Shown here: piece by piece, positions 51,119 to 61,399 of the stretch
Position numbering within the stretch: position 1 is the stretch's first letter
How the letters are laid out: each line of letters begins with the position of its first letter
DNA from: Xanthobacteraceae bacterium
GTDB lineage: Bacteria > Pseudomonadota > Alphaproteobacteria > Rhizobiales > Xanthobacteraceae
Length of the DNA stretch: 64,000 nt
Assembly: GCA_031291445.1 (NCBI GenBank)
Contig: JARLJA010000149.1
Span: forward strand, 1-64,000
Reading direction: 5' to 3'
Notes under the pieces: generated by a model
The model's input: the letters and a program-made list of their open reading frames with translations, nothing else
The model's database searches: none
Told to the model about the DNA's origin: nothing
Program-made: the position numbers and the translations under genes

Positions 51119-52555
51119 CTAGATTGTGCCCAGCGAGGTCGCATCGTCCTGCCCCCGGCTTCGCTCCATGCCCAGCCTGCGCATTGCGCCTTGCAGTGCC
51201 GCGGTCAACGTGTCGATCTGCGCGGCGTAGAAGTGCGTCTGGCCGATGATGGCGTTGCCGAGCAATATGGGCTGCGCGCGTGCGGCGTCCGATGGAAATT
51301 CCAGCGGAAGATAGTGGTGATCGAACAATTGCGTCGTTCGCACAAACAACGAGTTGGGCCAGGAGTCCGCGCAGAGGTCGAGCAGCAGGCACCCCGCCGG
51401 CGCGAAGACGATATTGTTGAGGCCGGCGCCATTCGGTCCGGCAATGATGCGGGCGCGCGCGAAAGTTGCCACCTGATCGTCGAACGACAGCTCTTCCGTC
51501 CGTACGACTGCAAAACCAAGCTGCCTCATCGCTTCCTCGACCTCGTCCTCGTTGGTCAGCTGGCGGAAGGAGTCGGTGCCTCGTCGGCTGACGTAGACAT
51601 ATTCGGGGCTGGTGGTGCCGGGGGTCGGGTGGATTCCGTTGCGCAGGAGCTGGATGGTCTCGATCACGGCCGCTCCGGGCTGACGCAGATCGTGGCTTAT
51701 GGACTCGGTTGCGGGATCGATCGCGGGCTCGACGGGCTCAGCTGTGGGCTCGGAAGCCACTGGGAGGAGCCCCGGAATGATGACGTCGTCACACAGCACC
51801 GAAGGTTCCTGAGCGACGATGATCGCCGACGCCGGCACGCCAAGGAGTTGGAGGGTGCGCCTCTGCCAGTCGGTCAGCGGGGGCACCAGGATGGCCAGGC
51901 GCCCTTGCCGAAGCAGATCGCGCCACGGCATCAAAATGGGCAGGCAGTCGAGCAGCCAGACGGCGTAGTTACGATGGAAGGCATGGCACAGCAGCAGTAC
52001 GGTCGGGCGAATGTGTCCTCGGGGATGAAGTGCATCCACTTCGGCGACCAGACGGCCGTCGACAAAATCGACAAAGCCGGGCGTCAGGCGATGATCCGGG
52101 TACCAACGCAGCAGATTGTTGCGCAGGGCCACACCCGGTTCGGCGACGACGAGGCCCGGCCGCGGATAAACGACCGCCGAACGCACACGCAGATAGGCCT
52201 GCCGTGTCACGGGGTAGGTCGGCGGCGTGGTGGCGAACCACGGCTGCCTGATTCCATCCATGGTGACGATGCGGCAAGGACCATCGCCGGACGTCTGCGC
52301 CAGACCGCTCCAGATGCCGGGTTCCCGTTTCGGTTCGGCCAGGAGGACCTCAGTCGTCGCTGCGGCCGCAGGACGAACGCGGGCACAATAGCTCGCAAAG
52401 CTCTCCGCCCGCAACGCAGTCGTTTCGCGGCGCCATGTTTGTGCGTTTTCCGCGATCCGGGCCCCGCGCAAGGTGGCAATGAAACCGCCGCAGAGCGCCC
52501 GCAGTTGGCGCCGTCCCGGCAGCCGGCCATCGAGGTATGCTGAGAGTCTCGTCAT
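51119..52555 (-). CDS. Glycosyltransferase family 61 (DUF563-like) protein
   Basis: YVYVSRRGTDSFRQLTNEDEVEEAMRQLGFAVVRTEELSFDDQVATFARARIIAGPNGAGLNNIVFAPAG. Confidence 0.85.
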   Translation of the reverse strand: MTRLSAYLDGRLPGRRQLRALCGGFIATLRGARIAENAQTWRRETTALRAESFASYCARVRPAAAATTEVLLAEPKREPGIWSGLAQTSGDGPCRIVTMDGIRQPWFATTPPTYPVTRQAYLRVRSAVVYPRPGLVVAEPGVALRNNLLRWYPDHRLTPGFVDFVDGRLVAEVDALHPRGHIRPTVLLLCHAFHRNYAVWLLDCLPILMPWRDLLRQGRLAILVPPLTDWQRRTLQLLGVPASAIIVAQEPSVLCDDVIIPGLLPVASEPTAEPVEPAIDPATESISHDLRQPGAAVIETIQLLRNGIHPTPGTTSPEYVYVSRRGTDSFRQLTNEDEVEEAMRQLGFAVVRTEELSFDDQVATFARARIIAGPNGAGLNNIVFAPAGCLLLDLCADSWPNSLFVRTTQLFDHHYLPLEFPSDAARAQPILLGNAIIGQTHFYAAQIDTLTAALQGAMRRLGMERSRGQDDATSLGTI

Positions 52556-52967
52556 GGCCGGACATTCACACAATGATGACCTTAATACTACAGCTGGGTC
52601 GGCGGAGTTGACGATGCCAAGGCTCTTGCAGCTTTCGGCAGCAGACATCTTGGTTCTGAAGTCCTCCAGAATCGGAAAGTTTTACTGCAATTTCAAAGGT
52701 GCCTCCGCGGCGGGATGATACGGGTGGTGCTCCTCCCGCCCCAGCTGGGAAACTGCTCGGAAGGGCGGCCATTGCTGCCTTTGGTCGATGGTCGCGGACA
52801 TCTCGTTCGACATCCTCCCGAAATCAAATGTCCGCTACGGAACCCGGGCCGGACCGCTTCGCGCTGTCCTCCGACGACGGTTGAAGACTAGAATTCATCA
52901 GAGCTGAATTTTTGGAGCCGTCCGGCTGCACCCTTGTCCGGATCACCCTGGCGAAGGATCGATCACG

Positions 52968-54179
52968 ATGAGAATGGCATCGTTCGCTCTGTGCGGCTTC
53001 CTCGCCAGCGCCGCACCGCCCTCATACGCCGCGAATTCGCTCTGTGGCAACTTGATCGCTGTCGTCCGCGCGCAGTCCGGCAACGCAGAGGCCGTCTTCA
53101 TCCACAGCTTCGCACCGGGGGATTTCGAAGCGCAGCTTCCGCTCGGACTGGCCTCGACGGCCTTTACCTATGACAACGCGGCCGCGGCCATCGCCCTGAT
53201 CGCCTGTGATGATCCGGCCGATGCGCTCAGGATCGGACGGGCCCTGTCGCTTGCCTCGCGCTCGGATCGCCTCTTCCACGATGGCCGTATTCGCAATGCC
53301 TATCGCGCGGGCCCCGTGGCGGACAAAACCCCGATGCCGCCGAGGTGGTGGGACGGGACGCGCAATGTCTGGTCGGAGGACTGGTACCAGGATGGCAGCT
53401 ATACCGGCAATGCGGCCTGGGCCGCACTGGCATTGCTGAACCTCTATCAAGCCACCCATGACGTCGGCTTTCGGGACGACGCCGCCCGCCTGATCGACTG
53501 GGTTGCGGCCAGCACGGTGTGCGGCAGGTTCTTTTGCGGGGGGTACGCCGGCTTCGACGACCGCCAGATCCGGCTGCCCTGGATCTCCACCGAGCATAAT
53601 GTCGACGTGGCAGCCGCCGCGGGATGGCTCGCCCGGTCAGGAGCCGGTACGCGATACATCAAGGTGGCGGAGCAGGCACGCGAGGTCTTGAACATCGCGT
53701 TTCTCGGCGACCATTTTGCGATTGGCGTCACCCAGGACGGGAGGCCCGCCGCCCCGGAACAATTCGTTCTCGACGTTCAGCTCTGGCCCTGGACGGCTCT
53801 TCCCGACGCGCCATCGGATTGGCGCAAGGGGCTCGCCTTTGCGGAGGAGCATCTTGCCGTCGGTGGCGGATTCGACTTCAACAGCGATCGCGACGGCGTC
53901 TGGGTCGAAGGCACCGGGCAGGCGGCCCTTGCGTACCGCATTGTCGGCAATATGGCCCGAAGCACGGAACTGGTGAAAGGCTTCGCCGCCGACGTGACCC
54001 CGGGCGGGCTCCTCAATGCGGCCCGCGGCGTCCAGGTCCTTACAACCGGCATCTCGAGCGGGACCAGCCCGGACGCGCCGCCCATCGTCTATCACCGTCG
54101 CCCGCAGCTTGCGGCGACCGCCTGGGCGATCCTGGCGGAACGGGGCTTCAATCCGTTCACCGGCAGTCTCGTCAAGTGA
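52968..54179 (+). CDS. Secreted protein, predicted alpha/alpha-barrel (six-hairpin glycosidase-like)
   Basis: Signal peptide; repeated helical motifs YTGNAAWAALALLNLYQATHD, STEHNVDVAAAAGWLAR, GVWVEGTGQAALAYRIVG. Confidence 0.7.
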   Translation: MRMASFALCGFLASAAPPSYAANSLCGNLIAVVRAQSGNAEAVFIHSFAPGDFEAQLPLGLASTAFTYDNAAAAIALIACDDPADALRIGRALSLASRSDRLFHDGRIRNAYRAGPVADKTPMPPRWWDGTRNVWSEDWYQDGSYTGNAAWAALALLNLYQATHDVGFRDDAARLIDWVAASTVCGRFFCGGYAGFDDRQIRLPWISTEHNVDVAAAAGWLARSGAGTRYIKVAEQAREVLNIAFLGDHFAIGVTQDGRPAAPEQFVLDVQLWPWTALPDAPSDWRKGLAFAEEHLAVGGGFDFNSDRDGVWVEGTGQAALAYRIVGNMARSTELVKGFAADVTPGGLLNAARGVQVLTTGISSGTSPDAPPIVYHRRPQLAATAWAILAERGFNPFTGSLVK

Positions 54180-54221
54180 ACGCGACGGCGGTCCCTGTGG
54201 AACCGTCAATCGGCTGCCAGC

Positions 54222-55427
54222 TCATGCCGGCCGTCCCTGCTGGAGAGCCTGCCCGGTCTCGCTCAACGGCTCGCCGGCACTCGCAGTGGTTTCGGGAGCG
54301 CCCGGCCGCAGGACGAGGTGCCTGGCCCCTTGGCCGTACTTCAAACGGTGGCCAAGTCCGATGAGGGGGGCCTCGATCAGGCGCCACGATGCCGAAGCGA
54401 CCGCCAGTGTGACCGCGACCGCCACCAGTTGCATCGAGCCGTGAGGGTCGGCGCCGGTCACGTCGAAAAAGCGTCTGACACCCAACAGCACCGGCACATG
54501 AAACAGATAGATGGCGTAGGTTCGAACGCCGATCCATCGCAGCAGCCGGGTCCCGGTGATCAGCGCCAGCGGGCCTCGCTCGTGCAGGACCGTGAGCGCG
54601 ACCATAGAAAAGAACGCAGCCCCCAGCAGCGTCAGGCCGACGGTGAGCAGCAGAGGGACGGTCTGGTACAAGAAAACAAACCCGAGCAGGCCGCCAACGA
54701 AACCTGCGTAGCAGATCAGGATCTGCGCCTTGCGCGAGATCGGGCCAGCGCCGCTGCGGACCAGCAGGGCCAGCAGGACCCCGTAGAACAGGTCATCGAA
54801 ACGGCATGGCGTGAGAAACAGCGCAAAGAGCTTCGGGTTCTCGAGCGGAAGAATCAGGTAGCCGGCAACGCGCATGGCGAGTGCGACGAGGATGCCGGCC
54901 GTGACCACATATTTGAGGAGCCTCGGGGGAGTCAGAAAGACGATGGCCGGGAGCAGCAGATAGAATTGCTCTTCCACCGCAAGCGTCCAGCCGGGCTGAA
55001 GCCATGTCGGACCGGCGTCGCCCGTGAACGCGAGTGTATTGTTCTGGAAGTAAAAGAAGTAGGGAAGCAGGGAGGGCATCCCCGAATAGGGGTGCGTCCA
55101 GAGATAGATCGCCGACGTGCCGAGCAGCAGATAGTAGAGTGGAAAGATCCGCAGGAACCTCCTGGCATAGAAGGTGGAGAAGAGGTTGTCCGCGTCCCGG
55201 TTGGCGATGACGATGCCGCCGATCAGGAAGCCCGACATCACGAAGAACAGGTCGACGCCCACCCAGCCGCGGACCGCAAGCCATCGCAGCGGGGGAAAAA
55301 GTCCGGATCCGTCGACGTAGTAAACGCCGTAGTGATACAGCACGACCAGCGAGACCGCGATCCCGCGCAGCCCATCGAGCTGAGGAACGCGATCGAGACG
55401 TGATCGGGATGTCTCCATGCCTGGCAA
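54222..55427 (-). CDS. Acyltransferase family 3 (OafA/YrhL-like)
   Basis: QLDGLRGIAVSLVVLYHYG; multi-TM; FFVMSGFLIGGIV. Confidence 0.93.
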   Translation of the reverse strand: MPGMETSRSRLDRVPQLDGLRGIAVSLVVLYHYGVYYVDGSGLFPPLRWLAVRGWVGVDLFFVMSGFLIGGIVIANRDADNLFSTFYARRFLRIFPLYYLLLGTSAIYLWTHPYSGMPSLLPYFFYFQNNTLAFTGDAGPTWLQPGWTLAVEEQFYLLLPAIVFLTPPRLLKYVVTAGILVALAMRVAGYLILPLENPKLFALFLTPCRFDDLFYGVLLALLVRSGAGPISRKAQILICYAGFVGGLLGFVFLYQTVPLLLTVGLTLLGAAFFSMVALTVLHERGPLALITGTRLLRWIGVRTYAIYLFHVPVLLGVRRFFDVTGADPHGSMQLVAVAVTLAVASASWRLIEAPLIGLGHRLKYGQGARHLVLRPGAPETTASAGEPLSETGQALQQGRPA

Positions 55428-55659
55428 GTCAACGCCCCCGGGTTCGTGTGCGTCAGCTCAAGAAGGAACCGTTGCCGTGCACCGGCGTTCCGGCCGCGGA
55501 ACCCGGCCGTGGCGGGAGGTCACCAGGCCGGCAGCATCAGGCTAGCACTCCGGGCGCTCCGAACGAATAAGCAAACCGGGCGGGCCGGACGAACGTGACA
55601 AGAACCGGCAAGTTTCAGCAGCCGGCCGGGGCAGGGTGACACGCCGCCCGGCGTGGCGT

Positions 55660-57702
55660 CTATCCGCGCGGCCTGTTGCCCATGGACAGGCCCTTGGTGG
55701 TGAAGCGCTGGGTCCGGCCGGCGGGACGCACCGGCCGTCGGGTGCCGGCGGCCTTGCCGGTGCCGGGCGGCTGGTGGGCCGGCACGAGCTGGTCGGGGCG
55801 CGAGCCGATCAGATCGGCGCGGCCCATCTGTTTCAGCGCCTCGCGCAGCAGCGGCCAGTTGTCGGGGTCGTGGTAGCGCAGAAACGCCTTGTGCAGCCGG
55901 CGCTGCCGCAATCCCTTGATCGCCTCGACCTTGTCGCTCGCGCCGTGCCGCACGCCGCGCAGCGGGTTGACGCCGGTATGGTACATGGCGGTCGCGGTCG
56001 CCATCGGTGACGGCAGGAACGTCTGCACCTGGTCGGCGCGGTAGCGGTTCTTCTTGAGCCAGAGCGCGAGGTTCATCATGTCCTCGTCGCTCGTCCCCGG
56101 ATGAGCCGCAATGAAATACGGGATCAGGTAGTATTTCTTGCCCGCCTCTCGGGCGGCGGCGTCGAACATCTCCTTGAAGCGGTCGTAGGCGCCGATTCCC
56201 GGCTTCATCATCTTGTCGAGCGGGCCCTGCTCGGTGTGCTCGGGCGCGATCTTCAGATACCCGCCGACGTGATGGGTGACGAGTTCCTTGACGTATTCGG
56301 GGCTCTTCACCGCGAGATCGTAGCGCACGCCGGACGCGACCATCACCTTCTTGACGCCCTTGACCTCGCGCACCTTGCGATAGAGCCGGATCAGGTCGTC
56401 GTGCGAGGTGTTCAGGTTCGGGCAGATCTCGGGGAAGACGCATGACGGCCGTCGGCACGCCGCCTCGATCTTCGGGTCCTTGCACGCCATCCGGTACATG
56501 TTGGCGGTCGGCCCGCCGATGTCGGAGATCACGCCGGTGAAACCCGGCGTTCGGTCGCGGATCCGCTCGATCTCGCGCAGGATCGAGCCCTCCGACCGAC
56601 TCTGGATGATGCGGCCCTCGTGCTCGGTGATCGAGCAGAACGTGCAGCCGCCGAAGCAGCCGCGCATGATCGTCACCGAGAACCTGATCATGTCCCAGGC
56701 CGGAATCCTGGCCTCGCCGTAGGACGGGTGCGGCGCGCGGGCGTAGGGCAGATCGTAGACCGCGTCCATCTCGGCCGTACTCAGCGGGATCGGCGGCGGG
56801 TTCAGCCACAGGTCGCGGTCGCCGTGGCGCTGGACCAGCGGCCGCGCGTTGCCGGGATTGCTCTCCCGGTGCAGCACGCGCGAGGCGCGCGCATAGGCCT
56901 CGCGGTCCTCTTCGACCTGCTCGCACGCCGGCAGCCGGATCACGGTGTCGCCCTCGCGGCGCGCCGCGCCCTCGTCGGCGGAATCGAGATCGTCGGCGTG
57001 CAGCTCCGTGTAATGCTCGGGCACGCGGCGGAACAGCGCGGTGCCCCGGATGGAGTCGATCTCGCGCGGCGCCTCGCCGGCGGCGAGCCGGTGCGCCACC
57101 TCGACGACGGCACGCTCGGCGTTGCCGTAGAGCAGCAGATCCGCCTTGGCGTCGGCCAGCACCGAGCGCCGCACCTTGTCGGACCAGTAGTCGTAGTGGG
57201 CGATGCGGCGCAGCGACGCCTCGATGCCGCCGAGCACGATCGGCACGTCCTTGAACGCCTCGCGGCAGCGCTGGGCGTAGACGAGGGTGCAGCGGTCCGG
57301 CCGCCGGCCGCCTTCGCCGTCCGGGGTGTAGGCGTCGTCGTGGCGCAGCCGGCGGTCCGCGGTGTAGCGGTTGACCATGGAGTCCATGTTGCCGCCGGTG
57401 ACGCCGAAGAACACGCGCGGTTTTCCCAGCGCCTTGAATGGCTCGGCCGACTGCCAGTCGGGCTGAGCGATGATGCCGACCCGGAAGCCCTGGGCCTCCA
57501 GCAGCCGGCCGATGATCGCCATGCCGAAGCTCGGATGGTCGACATAGGCGTCCCCGGTCACCAGCACGATGTCGCAGGCGTCCCAGCCGAGCGCGGTCAT
57601 CTCGGCGCGGCTCATCGGCAGGAACGGTGCAGCCTTGTCGGACGACGCCCGGTGGCGGGGCCAGGAACTCAAGGGCTTTGCGGCGGGGAGGGCGGTGTCC
57701 AT
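55660..57702 (-). CDS. YgiQ family radical SAM protein
   Basis: [49 protein letters not shown]. Confidence 0.93.
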   Translation of the reverse strand: MDTALPAAKPLSSWPRHRASSDKAAPFLPMSRAEMTALGWDACDIVLVTGDAYVDHPSFGMAIIGRLLEAQGFRVGIIAQPDWQSAEPFKALGKPRVFFGVTGGNMDSMVNRYTADRRLRHDDAYTPDGEGGRRPDRCTLVYAQRCREAFKDVPIVLGGIEASLRRIAHYDYWSDKVRRSVLADAKADLLLYGNAERAVVEVAHRLAAGEAPREIDSIRGTALFRRVPEHYTELHADDLDSADEGAARREGDTVIRLPACEQVEEDREAYARASRVLHRESNPGNARPLVQRHGDRDLWLNPPPIPLSTAEMDAVYDLPYARAPHPSYGEARIPAWDMIRFSVTIMRGCFGGCTFCSITEHEGRIIQSRSEGSILREIERIRDRTPGFTGVISDIGGPTANMYRMACKDPKIEAACRRPSCVFPEICPNLNTSHDDLIRLYRKVREVKGVKKVMVASGVRYDLAVKSPEYVKELVTHHVGGYLKIAPEHTEQGPLDKMMKPGIGAYDRFKEMFDAAAREAGKKYYLIPYFIAAHPGTSDEDMMNLALWLKKNRYRADQVQTFLPSPMATATAMYHTGVNPLRGVRHGASDKVEAIKGLRQRRLHKAFLRYHDPDNWPLLREALKQMGRADLIGSRPDQLVPAHQPPGTGKAAGTRRPVRPAGRTQRFTTKGLSMGNRPRG

Positions 57703-57854
57703 GGCCCACGCATACGACCCGGAGGCCGCGAGTTCAACCGCCAACGCGGCCGTGTCTCGCGGTTTCCCGAATGGCTGTCGGTCGCGGTGTTGCTCAGCCG
57801 CGCGGCCTTCACACCTGCGTGAACGCGTGATAGCTTAGTTGCGGGGTTGAGATC

Positions 57855-58232
57855 GTGATGTCGTCGTTGCGAAAAATGCGTCTGGGTCGGTGGGCCGTCA
57901 TTGCTGCGGCCTACGCGCTTTTGCTCAACGTCACGCTGTCCGGCACGCTGCTGGCGTCAATTTCGCCTCTCGATGCCGATCCGCTCCACCAGCTCTGCCT
58001 CAACGCCACGGTCGCCGTCGACGGCCAGGCGGACCACGACAAGGCGCACCTTCGCGTCGTCCCCTGTCAGTTCTGCCTGAGCCATAACGCCGCCTTCATC
58101 GCGCCGGCGGCGCCGGCCCTGCCGGCCTCGATCCGTGTCGGCGTGGCGTCGGATCCGGTGGTCCATACGACGTTCCTGGTCTGCGGCATCGTCCGCGACT
58201 GCCAGCCCCGAGGCCCTCCCTCCTTCGTTTGA
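57855..58232 (+). CDS. DUF2946-like small membrane/secreted protein
   Basis: N-terminal TM segment; CQFCLSHNAAF; immediately upstream of a TonB-dependent receptor. Confidence 0.6.
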   Translation: MMSSLRKMRLGRWAVIAAAYALLLNVTLSGTLLASISPLDADPLHQLCLNATVAVDGQADHDKAHLRVVPCQFCLSHNAAFIAPAAPALPASIRVGVASDPVVHTTFLVCGIVRDCQPRGPPSFV

Positions 58233-58390
58233 CGCAGCACGTCGCGTGCACGCGCTCGTTTCCGGTTCGCCACCGCGCGCGCCGATGAGCGGCTTTGCGT
58301 GTCGTTCGCCTCCCGCCGGCTTTGCCGGCGCGCGGGCCGTCGACACCCCGGGGGCGGACAACGCCTCGCGTTCAAACGTTCGAGACAACC

Positions 58391-60691
58391 ATGCCAAGGA
58401 CAACCATACCCAATCGCCGACCCGGCTTCGGCCGATTTCTCCTCACCGCAACCACGGCGCTGTCGCCGGCCCTCGTTCTCGGGGCGGCCGTCCTGGCCGC
58501 GACCCCAGCCCATGCGCAAACGGCGCAGAACGTTCCAACGGTCCGGGTCGCTTCGCCCGACCAGAAACGCAAGCCCAAGCACCGTTCGGCGAACAGCTCC
58601 CAGCCAAGCCGCGCGCAGCCGGCGAGCGCGCCAGCGCCGAAACCGGACCGAGCGCCAGCGCCGGCGCCGGGCGCCACGATCAGCGGCCAGCAGGCGTTCT
58701 CGGCAAGCCTCAGAACCAGCGATTCGGCGTCGCTGGTCAGCGGGCTACCCGGCGGTGCGGCGTGGGGCGCCGGCGGCGTGTCGAGCCTTCCGGCGTTCAA
58801 TGGCTTCGCCGCGGACCGCAACCAGGTGGCCATCAACGGCATGCTGGTCAGTCCGGCCTGTCCGAACCAGATGAATCCGCCGTTGTCGTTCGTCAATCCG
58901 GCGATGATCTCCAGCATGAAGGCCTATATCGGTGTCGCGCCTGTGAGCGTAGGCGGCGACTACACCGGCGCCAGGGTCGACGTCACCACCGCGCCGCCGG
59001 CCTTCTCGCCGGGCACCGATTTCGTCACCAGCGTGCTGGTGTCAGGGTTCTACCGCAGCAACAGCAACGCCTACGGGGTCGACGCCACCGCCACCATGGC
59101 CAATCGCGACACCAGCGTCACCTATACGGGCGGCTGGGTACATGCCGGCGACTACAAGGCCGCCGACGGCAGCACGGTGAAGTCGACGCTCTACGAGAGC
59201 CAGAATCACGCGCTGAGCATTTCCAAGGAGAGCTTCGGCAACCTGTTCACGGTCCAGGTCGGCGGCCAGTTCATCCCGTACCAGGGTTACGTCAACCAGT
59301 ACATGGACATGACCTACAACCGGGGCATGTACGTCAACGGCCGCTACGAGGGCCAGTTCGACTGGGGCAAGTTCGAGGCCTCGGCCTACTATCACGAGAT
59401 CCGCCACACCATGGGCTTCCTCGAACCGGACAAGACCGGCGACATGCCGATGGACACCAAGGGCACGGATGCCGGCTATTCGCTGAAGGCGACCGTCGTG
59501 GCCTCGCCGCACGATCTCGTCCGCATCGGCAACGAGTTCTACGCCAACCACCTCGACGACTGGTGGGGCCCCATTTCCGGATCGATGATGATGGGCCCGA
59601 ACACCTTCATCAACATCAACGGCGGCCAGCGCGACCGGCTCGGCACCTTCGTCGAATGGGAGCGTCACTGGACGCGGGAGTGGACGACGATCGTCGGCCT
59701 GCGCGCCGACGTCGTCTGGATGAACACCGGCAATGTCCAGGGCTACAATGCCATGATGTACGGTGCCGATGCCGCCGTCTTCAATGCTCTCGGTCACGCC
59801 AAGACCGACGTCAATCTCGACGGTTCGGCGCTGACCCGCTACGAGCCCGACGCCGGCAGCAGCTTCGAACTCGGCTATTCCCACAAGACGCGCTCGCCCA
59901 GCCTCTATGAGCGCTATGCGTGGTCGACCAGCGCCATGGCCATGAGCATGATCGGCTGGTTCGGCGACGGCAACGGCTACGTCGGCAACCTCGACCTGAA
60001 GCCGGAAAAGGCCAACACGGTCAGCTTCACGGCGGGCTGGCACGACCCGGCGCAGAAGGTCTGGGACCTCAAGATCACGCCCTACTATTCCTACGTCCAG
60101 GACTACATCGACGTCGATCGCTGCTTCACCACCGCGGCCTCGAGCACCTGCGGGCTCGCCAACCTCACCGCCCAGTCGGGCTTCGTCAATCTGCGCTTCG
60201 CCAACCACGACGCTCAGCTCTATGGCGTCAACCTGGTCAGCCAGCTGGCATTGTGGGACAATACGCAGAGCGGGCGCGGCGTGTTCCGGGCGACCCTCAA
60301 CTACGTCCGCGGCGAGCGAACCGACGGCGTCGACCTCTATCACATGATGCCGATCAACGGAAAGCTGGCGCTCGATCACACGCTCGATCACTGGACCAAC
60401 AGCATCGAGCTGCAACTGGTCGGCGCCAAGGACGACGTCAGCCAGGTCCACAACGAGTTGACCACGCCCGCCTACGCCCTGGTCAATCTGCGGACCGGCT
60501 ACCAGTGGCAGAACGCGCGGTTCGACTTCGGCATCGATAACCTGCTCAACAAATACTACTACCTGCCGCTCGGTGGCGCGGATCTGGTCGATCACACCAT
60601 GGTGTCGATGATGGGCTCCTCGCCGATGTACGGCTTCAACGTGGCCGGCCCTGGCCGCTCCTACAACACGCGCCTCTCGCTGCAGTTCTAG
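58391..60691 (+). CDS. TonB-dependent receptor
   Basis: Signal peptide; beta-barrel aromatic repeats; C-terminal ..GRSYNTRLSLQF. Confidence 0.88.
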   Translation: MPRTTIPNRRPGFGRFLLTATTALSPALVLGAAVLAATPAHAQTAQNVPTVRVASPDQKRKPKHRSANSSQPSRAQPASAPAPKPDRAPAPAPGATISGQQAFSASLRTSDSASLVSGLPGGAAWGAGGVSSLPAFNGFAADRNQVAINGMLVSPACPNQMNPPLSFVNPAMISSMKAYIGVAPVSVGGDYTGARVDVTTAPPAFSPGTDFVTSVLVSGFYRSNSNAYGVDATATMANRDTSVTYTGGWVHAGDYKAADGSTVKSTLYESQNHALSISKESFGNLFTVQVGGQFIPYQGYVNQYMDMTYNRGMYVNGRYEGQFDWGKFEASAYYHEIRHTMGFLEPDKTGDMPMDTKGTDAGYSLKATVVASPHDLVRIGNEFYANHLDDWWGPISGSMMMGPNTFININGGQRDRLGTFVEWERHWTREWTTIVGLRADVVWMNTGNVQGYNAMMYGADAAVFNALGHAKTDVNLDGSALTRYEPDAGSSFELGYSHKTRSPSLYERYAWSTSAMAMSMIGWFGDGNGYVGNLDLKPEKANTVSFTAGWHDPAQKVWDLKITPYYSYVQDYIDVDRCFTTAASSTCGLANLTAQSGFVNLRFANHDAQLYGVNLVSQLALWDNTQSGRGVFRATLNYVRGERTDGVDLYHMMPINGKLALDHTLDHWTNSIELQLVGAKDDVSQVHNELTTPAYALVNLRTGYQWQNARFDFGIDNLLNKYYYLPLGGADLVDHTMVSMMGSSPMYGFNVAGPGRSYNTRLSLQF

Positions 60692-60725
60692 GAATCGCAA
60701 CGTGAGCGATCTTCGAAATCATCAA

Positions 60726-60749
60726 GAACGCCGGCCTGCGGGCCGGCGT
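60726..60749 (+). terminator. Candidate terminator hairpin after TonB-dependent receptor
   Basis: AACGCCGGCC-TGCG-GGCCGGCGTT, 10-bp perfect stem. Confidence 0.6.
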
Positions 60750-60882
60750 TTCGCCGCTCAAGTTTCGAAGACTGGCGGATCGACTTCATCGTCGCGACCG
60801 GAGGCAGGTCGAAGCAGCCGAGATCGGTCGTGAATACGGCTTGAGAGCCGATTGACTTCGAAGATCAAGTCCGCCGACGGTT

Positions 60883-61311
60883 TTACTTGCGATGCGGCTC
60901 CTTCTTGCCGATCTCGGTCGGAATCATCACCAGGCGCCCGTAGCGGACGCCGCGCTCGGCGATGATGTGTTCGGCAAAGTGCTGGACTTCGCCGCTCGCG
61001 CCTTTCAGCGCGGTCACCTCCATGCAGTTGTCGTCGTCGAGATGGACGTGAAGGGTGGCGAGCGACAGGTCATGATGCCCGTGATAGTTCTGCACCAGGC
61101 GCCGCGACAGGTCGCGCGCCGCGTGATCGTAGACGTAGACCAGCGCGGCGACGCAGTCGCCGGACTTTCCGATCTTCTGGGCGGCCTGCTGCATGCCGGC
61201 GCGGGCGAAGTCGCGGACGGCCTCGGAGCGGTTCTGGTAGCCGTATTCGACCATCATGCGGTCGAGTTCTTCCATCAGATCGTCATCGAGGGTGATCGTG
61301 ATGCGCTGCAC
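60883..61311 (-). CDS. nikR: Nickel-responsive transcriptional regulator NikR, GTG start
   Basis: VQRITITLDDDLMEELDRMMVEYGYQNRSEAVRDFAR; metal-site region HGHHDLSLATLHVHLDDDNCMEV. Confidence 0.95.
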   Translation of the reverse strand: MQRITITLDDDLMEELDRMMVEYGYQNRSEAVRDFARAGMQQAAQKIGKSGDCVAALVYVYDHAARDLSRRLVQNYHGHHDLSLATLHVHLDDDNCMEVTALKGASGEVQHFAEHIIAERGVRYGRLVMIPTEIGKKEPHRK

Positions 61312-61399
61312 TTGGTTTCCCCGTGATCGTGTTGAATCTGATGAAGTCCGGAATCTTCGCATTCCGCAAACCGGAAATCAATTCATGGGGCTGGCGGCG

